The translations under genes were made by a program, and so were the position numbers. DNA of 64,000 bases, taken from the NCBI RefSeq assembly GCF_021044685.1, contig NZ_CP088014.1:5194001-5258000 (forward strand), in the 5' to 3' direction. The stretch is from Bradyrhizobium daqingense. Its GTDB lineage: Bacteria > Pseudomonadota > Alphaproteobacteria > Rhizobiales > Xanthobacteraceae. Below the pieces are notes generated by a model. The model saw only the letters and a program-made list of their open reading frames with translations. It had not been told where the DNA came from and made no database searches. This document shows positions 34,344 to 42,473 of this stretch, piece after piece. Position 1 is the first letter of the stretch, and the number at the start of each line of letters is the position of its first letter.

Positions 34344-34907
34344 CTATGCTGGCAACAAGCCCGCGGCGCGATAGCTTTCGATCACGGTATCGAACAGCGC
34401 GATATCCGAGCGACTTCGGGCCATGAGCTGCGCGCCGGCCACAGCTGCGAAGATGGCGCGAGCGCGCGCCTGGATATGTTCCGGACCAACTACGGCCGCA
34501 GCGGACAGAACCTTGACCAGCCACGCCACGTTGACTTCGGCGAATGCCTGCACCTCTTTTCTCACTGCAGCCGGCAGGTCGTCGTATTCGGCCGCCATGA
34601 AGCTGCACAAGCAGATGCGATTGTCGCGCGTCAGGGCCTTGCGAAACAGGCCTGGATATTGGCTGAGGCACTGTAGCGGATCGGGACTGTCACTCAGCAT
34701 CGCTTCGAGTTGAGCCGCGGTGTCCTCCCAATAGCGTTTTGCCACCGCTGCGCCGAGTTCGGCCTTGCTCGGATAGTGATGGTAGATGCTCGCGGCCTTG
34801 ATGCCGACCTCTTCGGCGAGATCGCGGAAATTCAGGCCGCCATAGCCGTGGGCCTGCGCTGTCTGCTTGGCCGCTGCGAGGATGGCCTCCTTGGCACTTG
34901 AACTCAT
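34344..34907 (-). CDS. TetR-family transcriptional regulator
   Basis: This 187-residue repressor has an N-terminal helix-turn-helix (residues about 25-50: 'NFRDLAEEVGIKAASIYHHYPSKAEL') and an all-helical ligand domain with a cysteine pair in RICLCSF. It is divergent from a glutathione S-transferase gene. Two matching palindromes lie in the 113-base gap, so it probably represses both itself and the transferase. Ligand unknown, likely an electrophile or conjugate. Confidence 0.92.
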   Translation of the reverse strand: MSSSAKEAILAAAKQTAQAHGYGGLNFRDLAEEVGIKAASIYHHYPSKAELGAAVAKRYWEDTAAQLEAMLSDSPDPLQCLSQYPGLFRKALTRDNRICLCSFMAAEYDDLPAAVRKEVQAFAEVNVAWLVKVLSAAAVVGPEHIQARARAIFAAVAGAQLMARSRSDIALFDTVIESYRAAGLLPA

Positions 34908-34933
34908 GTCTCCTCACATCGGCTTGAAGCAGC

Positions 34934-34951
34934 CTACCAACTGACAGATAG
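34934..34951. promoter_or_regulatory. TetR operator-like site 1
   Basis: CTACCAACTGACAGATAG has arms CTACC and (imperfect) GATAG with the same 8-base centre type as site 2. It starts 26 bases before the tetR start codon, a position fit for autorepression. Confidence 0.6.
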
Positions 34952-34986
34952 AGCTTGACCCCACAAAACCCAAGGCCTAGCTTTAC

Positions 34987-35004
34987 CTACCAAGTGACAG
35001 GTAG
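34987..35004. promoter_or_regulatory. TetR operator-like site 2
   Basis: CTACCAAGTGACAGGTAG has perfect CTACC/GGTAG arms around AAGTGACA. It ends 16 bases before the GST start codon and differs from site 1 at only two positions out of 18. Position and similarity suggest the same regulator binds both. Confidence 0.65.
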
Positions 35005-35020
35005 ACAAGAAAGAGCTCTA

Positions 35021-35683
35021 ATGAAGATCTACGACTGGCCGACCGGTCCCTATCCAGCCCGCGTGCGCATTGCTCTGGCCGAGAAGAACCTGCAATCGGC
35101 CGTCCAGTTCGTGACGGTCGATCTGCGGAAAGGCGAGCACAAGACCGCCGACTTCCTCGCCACCAAAAACTACTCCGGCACGCTTCCGGTGCTCGAGCTT
35201 GACGACGGCACGCTGATTGCCGAGTGCACGGCGATCACCGAATATCTGGACGCGCTCGATGCGGCCCAGACTCTCACGGGCACTACGCCGCGTGACAGGG
35301 GCGTGATCCACATGATGAACAAGCGTGCCGAGCTGGAGCTGCTGGATGCCATCAGCGTCTACTTCCACCACGCGACGCCGGGGCTCGGCCCGCAGGTTGA
35401 GATCTACCAGAACGAGGAATGGGGCCTGCGTCAGCGCGACAAGGCCGTGAGGGGGATGCGCTACTTCGATTCCGTCCTGCGGCAACAGCCCTTCGTCGCC
35501 GGTGAGGCTTTCTCGATGGCCGACATCACCGTCGTCGGCGGCCTGATTTTTGCGAGCCTTGTGAAGCTGCCGGTCCCTGTCGAGTGCGAGGCGCTTGTGG
35601 CCTGGTACGCGAGAATGCAGCAGCGGCCGAGCGTGAGACACCAGCTCGCCATGGTGCCCCCGCCCCGGGAGCCGGCTGCCTAG
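35021..35683 (+). CDS. Glutathione S-transferase family protein
   Basis: This 220-residue enzyme has a thioredoxin-like N-terminal domain ('WPTGPYPARVRIALAEKNL', the cis-Pro segment 'GTLPVLELDDGTLIAECTAITEYLD') and an all-helical C-terminal domain ('FVAGEAFSMADITVVGGLIFA'). A Ser/Cys active residue is not obvious; Tyr40-type or Thr7/Pro-Tyr positions could serve. It would conjugate or reduce electrophiles with glutathione. ATG 35021 is preferred since the operator-like site ends 16 bases before it. Expression is likely controlled by the divergent TetR. Confidence 0.9.
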   Translation: MKIYDWPTGPYPARVRIALAEKNLQSAVQFVTVDLRKGEHKTADFLATKNYSGTLPVLELDDGTLIAECTAITEYLDALDAAQTLTGTTPRDRGVIHMMNKRAELELLDAISVYFHHATPGLGPQVEIYQNEEWGLRQRDKAVRGMRYFDSVLRQQPFVAGEAFSMADITVVGGLIFASLVKLPVPVECEALVAWYARMQQRPSVRHQLAMVPPPREPAA

Positions 35684-36172
35684 AGTCAATGACTGCGGAC
35701 GCGCGGTCTCGCTGGTTCGCAATCGGGCTGCTTCACCGGAGCGTCGTGACGATCGAAGAACCGGTGTCCGGGCTGGACATTCCAAGTCGTGGCGGAAGGG
35801 GTGTCTCAGTCGCGTTTGACCGGCCGAGGTGTGGGACTCTCCGCTGCACCCCAAACGTAGCGGCTTACTCCTCAAGCCACCTCCTCCGCCGCAAGTCGCG
35901 AGACTACGCAGATGACCCTTCGAGGTCCCGCCTAGACCTCGACAGCAGGATGTGGACCTAAAAGCTTCTCGGCTCGAACCGAGGCGTCTTCGTCCGTGGA
36001 GCAAAAGCGCAATTGAATTCTGGGCCAGTTTAGGCGCTTTTCCCCTCGATCGGCCTCGAACTTTCGGCGATCGGACCCATTTGCCGACGACGCCTAGCCC
36101 GAGCGCGGCGATTAAAATTGTGTTAAAAAATAAAACTCGGCACCGTCGTCAAGAATTCATATGGAGCACCAA
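35684..36172. other. Intergenic region without recognised features
   Basis: One 89-codon frame (35,690-35,958) exists but shows no domain, no ribosome site and mixed low-complexity composition, so I do not call it. The last 60 bases before the next gene are AT-rich (ATTAAAATTGTGTTAAAAAA) and probably hold its promoter. Confidence 0.5.
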
Positions 36173-36961
36173 ATGGCTTCCACGCGGGACGACAGCGTCG
36201 CGGAACGGCAGATCGCGGAGGAACTTTCGCACTTGGCGCGCAAGGCGGAAGACGGTCCCTTGGTCCGGCAGCCCATGGAGACGTCTCGCGCCCAGCCGAC
36301 AAAGAACCATCAATCGCTGAAACAGCCTCCCGTGGCTTTCGTCTGCTCTCTGTTGGCAGCATCCATTGCTGCTTGGTGGTGGTGGTCGTCCTCCGCGCAT
36401 CCGGCGATGACGGCACCCCCGGACCCTGCACCTCTGACGCGGGGCCCCGGAGAAGCCGCGCCGCCGAAAGACGCGGCGCCGTCTGCAATCGCGTTGGTTT
36501 CCGACTTGGCGCAGCAGCTTCAGTCGATGACGCGCGATCTCGCTGCCTTGAGGACAGCGGTCGAACAGCTGAAGGTGGTGCAAGAGAAATTGGCCCACGA
36601 CAATGAAAATGTCGCGCGCCAACTTAGGGCGAGCCAGGAAGAAATCGCAGGTAGCAGCCGTGTCATCGACGAGGTCAGAGCGATCCAGACCCAGATGGCA
36701 CGCGAAAGCCAAACGCTCAACGATCGCCTCGACGCAAACCAAGAGCAACTCGACCGCGTCACGGCCAATGCCTCAGCGCCAAAGGAGATGATGCCTGAGG
36801 TCACGAACACGATCTCAGAAAAGCCAAGGGTCATGCCTGAAATACCATTGCCGCGTCCGCGGCAGTCGGCCAATGTCGCCCAGGCGCCAAAGCCTGCGCC
36901 AATTGCCAAGCCACAAGCTGTAAAACCGCAACCGTCGTTCGCATGGCCATGGTCGCGCTAA
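36173..36961 (+). CDS. Single-pass membrane protein with coiled coil
   Basis: This 262-residue protein has a polar N-terminus, one membrane helix at about residues 53-72 (VAFVCSLLAASIAAWWWW), a Pro/Ala linker, a long predicted coiled coil (about 105-205, 'SDLAQQLQSMTRDLAALRTAVEQLKVVQEKL') and a Pro-rich C-terminus ending FAWPWSR. Proteins of this build are frequent in Bradyrhizobium; function unknown. ATG 36173 is preferred over ATG 36161 because GGAG lies 6 bases before it. Confidence 0.7.
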   Translation: MASTRDDSVAERQIAEELSHLARKAEDGPLVRQPMETSRAQPTKNHQSLKQPPVAFVCSLLAASIAAWWWWSSSAHPAMTAPPDPAPLTRGPGEAAPPKDAAPSAIALVSDLAQQLQSMTRDLAALRTAVEQLKVVQEKLAHDNENVARQLRASQEEIAGSSRVIDEVRAIQTQMARESQTLNDRLDANQEQLDRVTANASAPKEMMPEVTNTISEKPRVMPEIPLPRPRQSANVAQAPKPAPIAKPQAVKPQPSFAWPWSR

Positions 36962-37257
36962 GCCGCGATGAACGGACGCTTACGGACGGGCTCTACCTCC
37001 GATAGCTTCGCACAATCGTGTTGCTGCTTCGTGCGCACTCGACACGAGGCGATTGTGTGGAAACGCGTTTGGAAAACGCAACAGCTCCTTGTAACGCAGC
37101 ATTCGAGACAAGGGTCAACCGAAAGTAATTACTTGCAGCCGCGTGGAACGAAAGGCTGATTAACTGCCTCTTCGATTATAATTTGATTATAGGAGATAAT
37201 CATGATGACTCAATCACAGAATTAAAAAATATGCTGGGCAAAACATGGGAGGCTGGA

Positions 37258-37395
37258 ATGGAAACTGCCCGCCGCTTTCGCGCGATGGCGTTGCTTTGCC
37301 GACAGACTGCTGCGCTCCAACCGGAGAGAAGCTGGAAACTGCTCGCTGAGGCAGAGTATTGGGAGCATCTGGCGGCTGCCGCCTCGGATCACTGA
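37258..37395 (+). CDS. 45-residue protein, unknown function
   Basis: The product (METARRFRAMALLCRQTAAL, then QPERSWKLLAEAEYWEHLAAAASDH) is a helical miniprotein. Similar METARRFRA-type proteins occur, as far as I recall, in many copies in Bradyrhizobium. GGGAGG lies 6 bases before ATG 37258, which is why the in-frame ATG 37183 is rejected. Preceded by an AT-rich leader. Confidence 0.65.
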   Translation: METARRFRAMALLCRQTAALQPERSWKLLAEAEYWEHLAAAASDH

Positions 37396-37457
37396 GGTTC
37401 GGCCGAGCGATTTATCTTCCCCATTCTTGTCGACTTCTAAGTCAATTGAGATCTGTC

Positions 37458-37634
37458 ATGACCAGTATGCGTCAGATCTATGCCCGTGCCGTTCTGAGTG
37501 AACGACGCCAAGCGCTCGTGGCGGCGCTGATAGAAGTGAAGAAGCTTCGAAGCAAGCTCCGACGTGTAGAGGAGAGAAAAATCGGCAGAAGACGGCTTGC
37601 CGGTCCGGGCAGCAGAGCAAGAGCGGTGAACTAA
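37458..37634 (+). CDS. 58-residue basic protein, unknown function
   Basis: The frame encodes MTSMRQIYARAVLSERRQAL followed by a basic helix (VAALIEVKKLRSKLRRVEERKIGRRRL). It could bind nucleic acid, but no family is recognised. A weak GAG ribosome site lies upstream. It is 62 bases after the previous small gene. Confidence 0.45.
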   Translation: MTSMRQIYARAVLSERRQALVAALIEVKKLRSKLRRVEERKIGRRRLAGPGSRARAVN

Positions 37635-37659
37635 TTCGGCAGCGAGACCGGCCGTCCGC

Positions 37660-37863
37660 TCAGGACAGGCGGTTGCACCGATTTGCGTTCGACGTTGCAC
37701 CTTGAAAAACCGCAACGAGCCGATCACCTGCCCAAAGTTCCACGTCGTGCTCGCCCTGCATTTGCTCCGCTCGACGTCTCGCCGCCTCTTCGTCAATGCA
37801 GTCAAGCTTTGCGGCGCAGATCACTCGCCGGTTGCTGTCCACCACGAACACTTTGTACCGCAT
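37660..37863 (-). CDS. Small conserved protein, unknown function
   Basis: The 67-residue product starts MRYKVFVVDSNRRVICAAKL, then has an 'EEAARRRAEQMQGEHDVELWAGDRLVAVF' helix-strand part. This beta-alpha-beta pattern ending in HDVELW-(x)4-LVA is shared by several small rhizobial proteins I recall; function is unknown. It converges on the preceding gene. Confidence 0.6.
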   Translation of the reverse strand: MRYKVFVVDSNRRVICAAKLDCIDEEAARRRAEQMQGEHDVELWAGDRLVAVFQGATSNANRCNRLS

Positions 37864-38008
37864 GATGGCCGTCCCACCCAAAGGGGACCATCATCATAGT
37901 CGAATGTCTGTCTCAGGCAGTGACAAACTGACTGCAGGCTGGCGGAACATTGTACGTGTGGCAATTCGGCTATACCAGCGTGAGCTCACCGGTCGCGCGC
38001 TGAGCGCG

Positions 38009-38725
38009 TCAGTGCCGTAATCTCACTGCGTGCCGAAGCGCGCGGCTCGAGCTCAACATTGAGAAGCCCCCGACCGTCATCAGCAGCACACCTAGCCAGG
38101 TTGCCATCCTGCTGCGCGCGTCGTCATGCACCTCTTCATCGCGCGCACCCATTGGCACAGCTGGTGAGTCAGCTCTCGCGGACTCAGAGAGCTTCTCCAC
38201 CTCCACGAGGAGCGGCACCGCGCGCTCGGGCGTGAGCTGGCCGCTGGGAAGATCCGTGACGGGTGCCGCCGGCATCAGGGCCGGCGTGCCAGCATCGAAG
38301 ACAGAAGAGGCGTCAGCCACCTTGACTTCGCCTACCGGCGGCGTCGGAGCCCTCTCAGCCGGCGAAGAGCTCGGCAACTCCGCGCGCGCATCGATCATTG
38401 GGCTCCGCCCTCGCCGCGCGGCCTCGTCGTCTAGACTGGCGGCGCGGTTGGTCACACGACCATGAACCGGCTTTCGTACCGTTGGGATGCCCTCAGCCAG
38501 GAACCAGCATTTGCGGTGACCGTCGCGCCGATACACCCAGCGCTGGCCTACACCAGGCGAATTGCCGGGCCTCGGCATGCATTCCGGCTGCGCCGACGGG
38601 GTTGCTGCGGGCTCGCGAGGAGCAATGTTGAACAAGTCAGCAAAAGGGTTCGCGCACGCAGGTGCCGCCGAAAGACTTCCAACCAGGACCAAACAGGAGA
38701 AATAGGATCGCAAATGACCGGACAT
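38009..38725 (-). CDS. Exported Cys-containing protein with C-terminal membrane helix
   Basis: This 238-residue protein has a signal peptide (SYFSCLVLVGSLSAAPACA), an N-terminal mature segment 'NPFADLFNIAPREPA', a short cysteine module (PECMPRP and 'QRWVYRRDGHRKCWFLAEG'), a long low-complexity middle and a C-terminal helix ('ATWLGVLLMTVGGFSMLSSSRAL'). It is probably anchored in the inner membrane with the Cys module outside. ATG 38725 is preceded by GGGAGA, 7 bases away. The cysteine module is common in Bradyrhizobium exported proteins; role unknown. Confidence 0.68.
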   Translation of the reverse strand: MSGHLRSYFSCLVLVGSLSAAPACANPFADLFNIAPREPAATPSAQPECMPRPGNSPGVGQRWVYRRDGHRKCWFLAEGIPTVRKPVHGRVTNRAASLDDEAARRGRSPMIDARAELPSSSPAERAPTPPVGEVKVADASSVFDAGTPALMPAAPVTDLPSGQLTPERAVPLLVEVEKLSESARADSPAVPMGARDEEVHDDARSRMATWLGVLLMTVGGFSMLSSSRALRHAVRLRH

Positions 38726-39085
38726 CGAAAACTCTCCCGATGTTGCGCCCCCCCAACCGGGCATAAGCCTTCGCGGCAACATGGGCCCGCGTCCGGCCCA
38801 AATCTGACCGCGAGATGGATTAATTGTGCTCCTCGCCGAATTAATCAGCCCATCCAGCACCTTTGGGGCGCGACACCCGGCGCGCGCAATCAACCGAGCC
38901 ATCTGCGTTTCGCAACTCGCATCAAATTAAATGCTTCGCCACGATATTACCGCTGTCGTGCCTTTCTCCCTGCAACCTCCCTCGTTTTAAATGTGGATTG
39001 TACGACAAACTTTAACTGACCGCTTGTGTGCTTCGTCATTCCCGACTTGTCTGCCTGGGCCTCACCCAAGAGTTTGGATCGAACC
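38726..39085. other. Divergent intergenic region with an inverted repeat
   Basis: It lies between the exported-protein gene (minus) and the H-NS-like gene (plus). The inverted repeat GATTAATT-N13-AATTAATC at 38,818-38,846 sits 93 bases before the minus-strand start and may be an operator or promoter element. No gene or RNA is evident. Confidence 0.45.
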
Positions 39086-39406
39086 ATGAACACCGAGCAT
39101 TTAAATTCGCTCTCCCTCGACGAGCTCTGGACGCTTCACCAACAGGTGGCCGCCAGCCTCGCTCAGAAGCTCCTGTTGCAGAAAGCTCAGTTGGAGGAAC
39201 GGCTCGTCAAAATTGGACTGGCCGACGAGGCCAAACGGTTCGATCGTAAACGTCGTCCATATCCGCCGGTTCGTCCCAAATATTGCAATCCGAAGAACCC
39301 GGCGGAGACTTGGTCAGGTCGCGGTAGGCTGCCTCGATGGCTCCGGCCGCAGCTTCGAGGCGGCCGGAAGCTGGACGATTTCCTAATCAACCGCGCTTCC
39401 CGTTGA
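39086..39406 (+). CDS. H-NS-like nucleoid protein
   Basis: This 106-residue protein has the two-part H-NS layout. An N-terminal helical oligomerisation segment (LSLDELWTLHQQVAASLAQK and LQKAQLEERLVKIG) precedes a C-terminal DNA-binding motif 'YCNPKNPAETWSGRGRLPRWL', matching the family core TWxGRGRxPRW. Such proteins bind AT-rich, often acquired DNA and silence it. The gene lies 439 bases from tRNA-Ser and 1.2 kb from a truncated relative at 40,574. Confidence 0.88.
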   Translation: MNTEHLNSLSLDELWTLHQQVAASLAQKLLLQKAQLEERLVKIGLADEAKRFDRKRRPYPPVRPKYCNPKNPAETWSGRGRLPRWLRPQLRGGRKLDDFLINRASR

Positions 39407-39844
39407 ACAGCGGCAGACAAATTGAGCGCTGCCCGTGCGATCGAGTTGACCAATGGACTGAACGAACACGAGGGTAACCCCTTGCACCCGGGAGAGCGAG
39501 CGGGTGGCGAGGCGTTGTGCTTGACGAGATTGCTGAACTCCACCGTTTGGTTGCGCTCGAACTACAGGTCACGGGCACATTCGCGGCCCTGCTCAGAGGT
39601 GAAGGCCCGTTGCTATCGTGCCCGCGAGCAGCATGGTCCGGCTGCATTGCCAATCGGATCCCAACATTGGTTCATGGAATCCACGAGGAGTACCGATGGC
39701 CATAGTGGTCCCGGCCGCCAATAAACAGGGGCTGGCCTAGCCGACGAACGCGACCAACAGCGATCGAATGAGCATGGCAGCTACGCGATCGCTGAGCGTT
39801 CGTTTGTGCAAGCCAGCGTCTAAGTGGTTGATTTTCTTGCATTT
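39407..39844. other. Intergenic region; possible 14-codon frame with strong ribosome site
   Basis: No normal gene is visible. At 39,696-39,740 a frame MAIVVPAANKQGLA follows a perfect GAGGAG 5 bases upstream. It may be a real micropeptide, or the start of a gene destroyed by recombination. A 62-codon frame at 39,517 lacks support. Confidence 0.35.
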
Positions 39845-39934
39845 TGGCGGAAGGGGTGGGATTCGAACCCACGGTACCCTTGCGGGCACGCCGGTTTTCA
39901 AGACCGGTGCCTTAAACCACTCGGCCACCCTTCC
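39845..39934 (-). tRNA. tRNA-Ser (anticodon TGA)
   Basis: Reading the minus strand, the acceptor arms GGAAGGG and CCCTTCC pair, followed by discriminator G and an encoded CCA (39,845-39,847). The D-arm (TGGCCGAGTGG), anticodon loop CTTGAAA with anticodon TGA (39,898-39,900), a long class II variable arm (GCGTGCCCGCAAGGGTACC) and T-arm GGTTCGAATCC are all present. It reads UCA and probably other UCN codons. An integrase remnant lies about 70 bases from its 5' end. Confidence 0.97.
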
Positions 39935-40000
39935 ACGCCTTGAAATTGTTTAGCTTTTCATCGCTCCGCAGGGGATTTCGAGGACTCTGCGACCGCTTTG

Positions 40001-40144
40001 CTACCCAACGTCGTCGGTTCGCTTGTTTATGGCGGCGCGCGTGGCGACGTCAACCGCCGCGGTGGCCTTCCCGTGCATGTTTGGCATCAAGGGACACCAG
40101 ATATCCATGGTGATCGCGATCGAGGAATGGCCCAGCCGCTTCTG
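40001..40144 (-). pseudogene. Tyrosine recombinase (integrase) C-terminal remnant
   Basis: About 47 codons match the end of a phage-type integrase: QKRLGHSSIAITMD is the conserved LGHSS-TMD box. After it the normal catalytic 'TYGHL' reads IWCPL, so the nucleophilic Tyr is replaced by Trp, and the N-terminal catalytic region is gone. It is therefore dead. Together with the adjacent tRNA-Ser it marks an old integration locus. Confidence 0.7.
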
Positions 40145-40149
40145 GACGG

Positions 40150-40299
40150 CTAGTGCAGCACCCGGCCCGCCTCGGCGAGGCGGACTCTTTCTCTCAGCTC
40201 TTCGAGCTCTTCGATCGCATTCAGCAATCTCACCAGTTGGCGAGTCATATGTGCCAAGCTGGGCTTTGGACGTCGCAAGATACGAATACGCTGTCCCAT
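40150..40299 (-). CDS. Possible 49-residue protein
   Basis: The frame MGQRIRILRRPKPSLAHMTR continues with a helix QLVRLLNAIEELEELRERVR and ends RVLH. GGAGG lies 9 bases before ATG 40299. Basic N-terminus and heptad-like helix could form a small coiled coil. No family recognised; it abuts the integrase remnant. Confidence 0.38.
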   Translation of the reverse strand: MGQRIRILRRPKPSLAHMTRQLVRLLNAIEELEELRERVRLAEAGRVLH

Positions 40300-40573
40300 C
40301 GGTGCACGCCTCCATGCTGTGGAGGTCCACATGGCAAGGAGCGTGCCGCTCGCTTGAAGGGTCTATTCTTAACGTAAATGGAAGGCCTGCCGGTTCACGC
40401 AAGGCGAGTCAACTCAAGGTCAACGGCTGACAAGTACACTTAAGACATCGCGGCATCCCACAACCCCAAGGCCCAGAAGCAAGGTGTAGATAACCTTCGC
40501 GCTCGACCGACGTTTGGTTGCCGGCTCCGTCTGTTAACTTCAAGCTATCGCCCCGTGTGAGTCGGGGGGATCC

Positions 40574-40729
40574 ATGGAGCGGAAGCCATTTGAGAGCATG
40601 CCTCTTGAAGAGCTGTGGCAACTCCACAGCCTCGTCAACGAAATTCTCGCCGCCAGGATTCTGGCGAAGAAGGACCAGCTCGAACGACGACTGGAGCTAC
40701 TCAACCGAGAAGGCAAGTCTCGTCATTGA
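40574..40729 (+). CDS. Truncated H-NS-like protein (oligomerisation domain only)
   Basis: The 51-residue product (FESMPLEELWQLHSLVNEIL, then AARILAKKDQLERRLELLNREGKSRH) aligns with the N-terminal half of the H-NS-like protein at 39,086 (L-EELW-LH--V pattern and K-QLE-RL). It stops before any DNA-binding motif. GGGGGGA precedes the ATG, so it looks expressed. By analogy with H-NST proteins of enterobacterial islands, such a fragment could bind full-length H-NS and weaken silencing; that is inference. No C-terminal remnant is visible after the stop. Confidence 0.6.
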   Translation: MERKPFESMPLEELWQLHSLVNEILAARILAKKDQLERRLELLNREGKSRH

Positions 40730-40871
40730 CGCCGCCGCGACTGGTGCACGTCGTTCATGCTGGCGGGCCTTTGTCGTTTGGAGAATGCGGCGGTCCGACG
40801 TGCGAGGACGTCCGAAGATGTAGCAGCCACTCGGCTCGCTCCTTCGTCAAACTGGCCGCCATCAGCCACCC

Positions 40872-41216
40872 CTAGCTGGACGGGCAATCAACCAGCACGG
40901 CGCTCCGGATATACTTGGTCCTCTGACGAGCGCTGACGTGGCGGCCAACTTGCGGGCTGTAATTGACGTCGTAGCGGCACCCTGCCCGCATAGCCTTGTA
41001 GATCGCGCCTCGCTCGATCACGTAACTCCCTTGCGGAAGCGTCTTGAGGCGGACCTGCGCGATCGTCTGTTCCTGGCCGTGGTCCGGGCCGAGATAGGTG
41101 ACGCGGTCGGTGGAGCCGACCGACCAGACGATCGCAATGACGCAGATCAACGAAACAGCAAGAGCGGCGACCAGCCCGAGTTGCGGTCGCTCGAGGGAGG
41201 CGAGAAACAAGCTCAT
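40872..41216 (-). CDS. Small membrane-anchored protein, unknown function
   Basis: This 114-residue protein has an N-terminal membrane helix (residues about 12-33, 'LGLVAALAVSLICVIAIVWSV'), then a periplasmic-looking domain with two cysteines (RAGCRYDV and VLVDCPSS) and 'TLPQGSYVIERGAIYKAMRAG'. The pair could form a disulfide. No family recognised. The ribosome site is weak. Confidence 0.55.
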   Translation of the reverse strand: MSLFLASLERPQLGLVAALAVSLICVIAIVWSVGSTDRVTYLGPDHGQEQTIAQVRLKTLPQGSYVIERGAIYKAMRAGCRYDVNYSPQVGRHVSARQRTKYIRSAVLVDCPSS

Positions 41217-41335
41217 GCCGTTTCGTGTCGTTCCGCGCTCGGCGGTTCAAAGCTCCTCACCTTTGGCTCGCGCAAAAGAAAGCGCGGCGCCCCGCAAGGA
41301 GCGCCGCGCGACTATTCGTCGTGACTGGGTTCAGC

Positions 41336-41710
41336 TCAGTAGCCGCAGGATGCGCAGTTCATCTGCACCGGCGCGTAATAGGAATAGCCGGGCGAGACCA
41401 TCTCGACGCGCTGGCGTGTGGCGTATTGCGGCGGGATGCGCTCGTACTGGACGCTGGGCGGTGCCACCATCACGGTCTGCGGCACCATCACGGTGCGGTA
41501 CTGCGCCGGCGTGCGGTGCGCGACGACGGAGCCCGGCGAGACCATCACGGTCTCGTCTACGGTGCGGTATTGCGGCGCGACATATTGCTGCTGATAGCAG
41601 GTCGTACAGGGCGGCGGCGTGTAGCAATTGTAGCAGCCGGCGGAGGCTGCGCCCGTCATGGAAATCACGGCGACGGCGGTGGAGAAAACAACGGCGAGAG
41701 TACGAGACAT
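41336..41710 (-). CDS. Secreted Cys/Tyr/Pro-rich protein
   Basis: The 124-residue product has a signal peptide (LAVVFSTAVAVISMTGAASA) and a mature part rich in Cys, Tyr, Pro and Val. It opens with GCYNCYTPPPCTTCYQQQY, followed by related 'YRTVDETVMVSPGSVV', 'YRTVMVPQTVMVAPPS' and 'RQRVEMVSPGYSYY' segments, and ends NCASCGY. The internal repetition and cysteine clusters suggest a cell-surface or metal-binding role, not proven. Confidence 0.68.
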   Translation of the reverse strand: MSRTLAVVFSTAVAVISMTGAASAGCYNCYTPPPCTTCYQQQYVAPQYRTVDETVMVSPGSVVAHRTPAQYRTVMVPQTVMVAPPSVQYERIPPQYATRQRVEMVSPGYSYYAPVQMNCASCGY

Positions 41711-41988
41711 TGCGGCGGCGCCCCAGTTGCCCGAAATGGATGTGCGAAGGTCGGCGCAGTATACGCGGTAAAATCCAGGGCTGCCGAACTTCGTCCGGGC
41801 ATCCTTAATGCGAACGGCCCTTCGCGGCTGAACGGTAAGAACTCATTGACCACGCGCATTAACGCGCACGCCGTGCGTTCGCATCGAAGTCAGCGTGACG
41901 TCTGGGAGCGCGAGCCGGCAATCGAACATCGCAAGGGTGATCCGTTCGAGCGCCCCCCAAGCGTTACTCGCCTCTGCGAGGTCGAGCT

Positions 41989-42306
41989 TCAACGCCTCGC
42001 CGCTCGTTCCAAGAACTCCAGCAGCGAGGGATCGGTCTCCTCGAATTCGACAAAGCGGCGACGCAACTCGTCGGCAATCTCCGCGGTGCAATCTCGCGAC
42101 CATCCTTCCGCGGTATTGAAGGCCACGACCCGGGCGGGATGGAGATATTGTCCCTCGACCAGATGCCTGAGCAGGGTCGCGCGATTGGCGTCCTCTTCCG
42201 CTGTTTCACACCAGGCGCGGCCCAATCGCCGGCCGAAATCATCGAGCACGAGATAGACGTCCCGATCTGTGGTCAGCTGCGGCACGATTGATGGAGCGTG
42301 ACTCAT
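41989..42306 (-). CDS. Conserved small protein, unknown function
   Basis: This 105-residue protein contains DRDVYLVLDDFGRRLGRAW, an acidic 'CETAEEDANRATLLRHLVEG' helix and 'PARVVAFNTAEGWSRDCTAEIADELRRRF'. I recall this VYLVLDDFGRLGRAW / FNTAEGWSRD pattern as a recurrent small Bradyrhizobium family with unknown role. GGAG lies 6 bases before ATG 42306. Confidence 0.68.
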   Translation of the reverse strand: MSHAPSIVPQLTTDRDVYLVLDDFGRRLGRAWCETAEEDANRATLLRHLVEGQYLHPARVVAFNTAEGWSRDCTAEIADELRRRFVEFEETDPSLLEFLERAARR

Positions 42307-42473
42307 GGCTTACTCCGCTACTGGCAATCCGGACCGTTGCGGACGAATCTGAACAGGGCGTCCGCCTCCGGCGAGATCCGGAAAATGAACTTCCGCAGTT
42401 CTCATAGGATGGCACAATTAAATTATAAACAAAACGAAATAAATAAGAATTAAATAGCAGATTGGGGATAAAT

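Noticed and set aside
35690..35958. 89-codon plus-strand frame after the GST gene
   Set aside because: No ribosome site, no domain, irregular composition.
36968..37159. 63-codon frame
   Set aside because: No ribosome site; Cys- and Gln-rich random-looking product.
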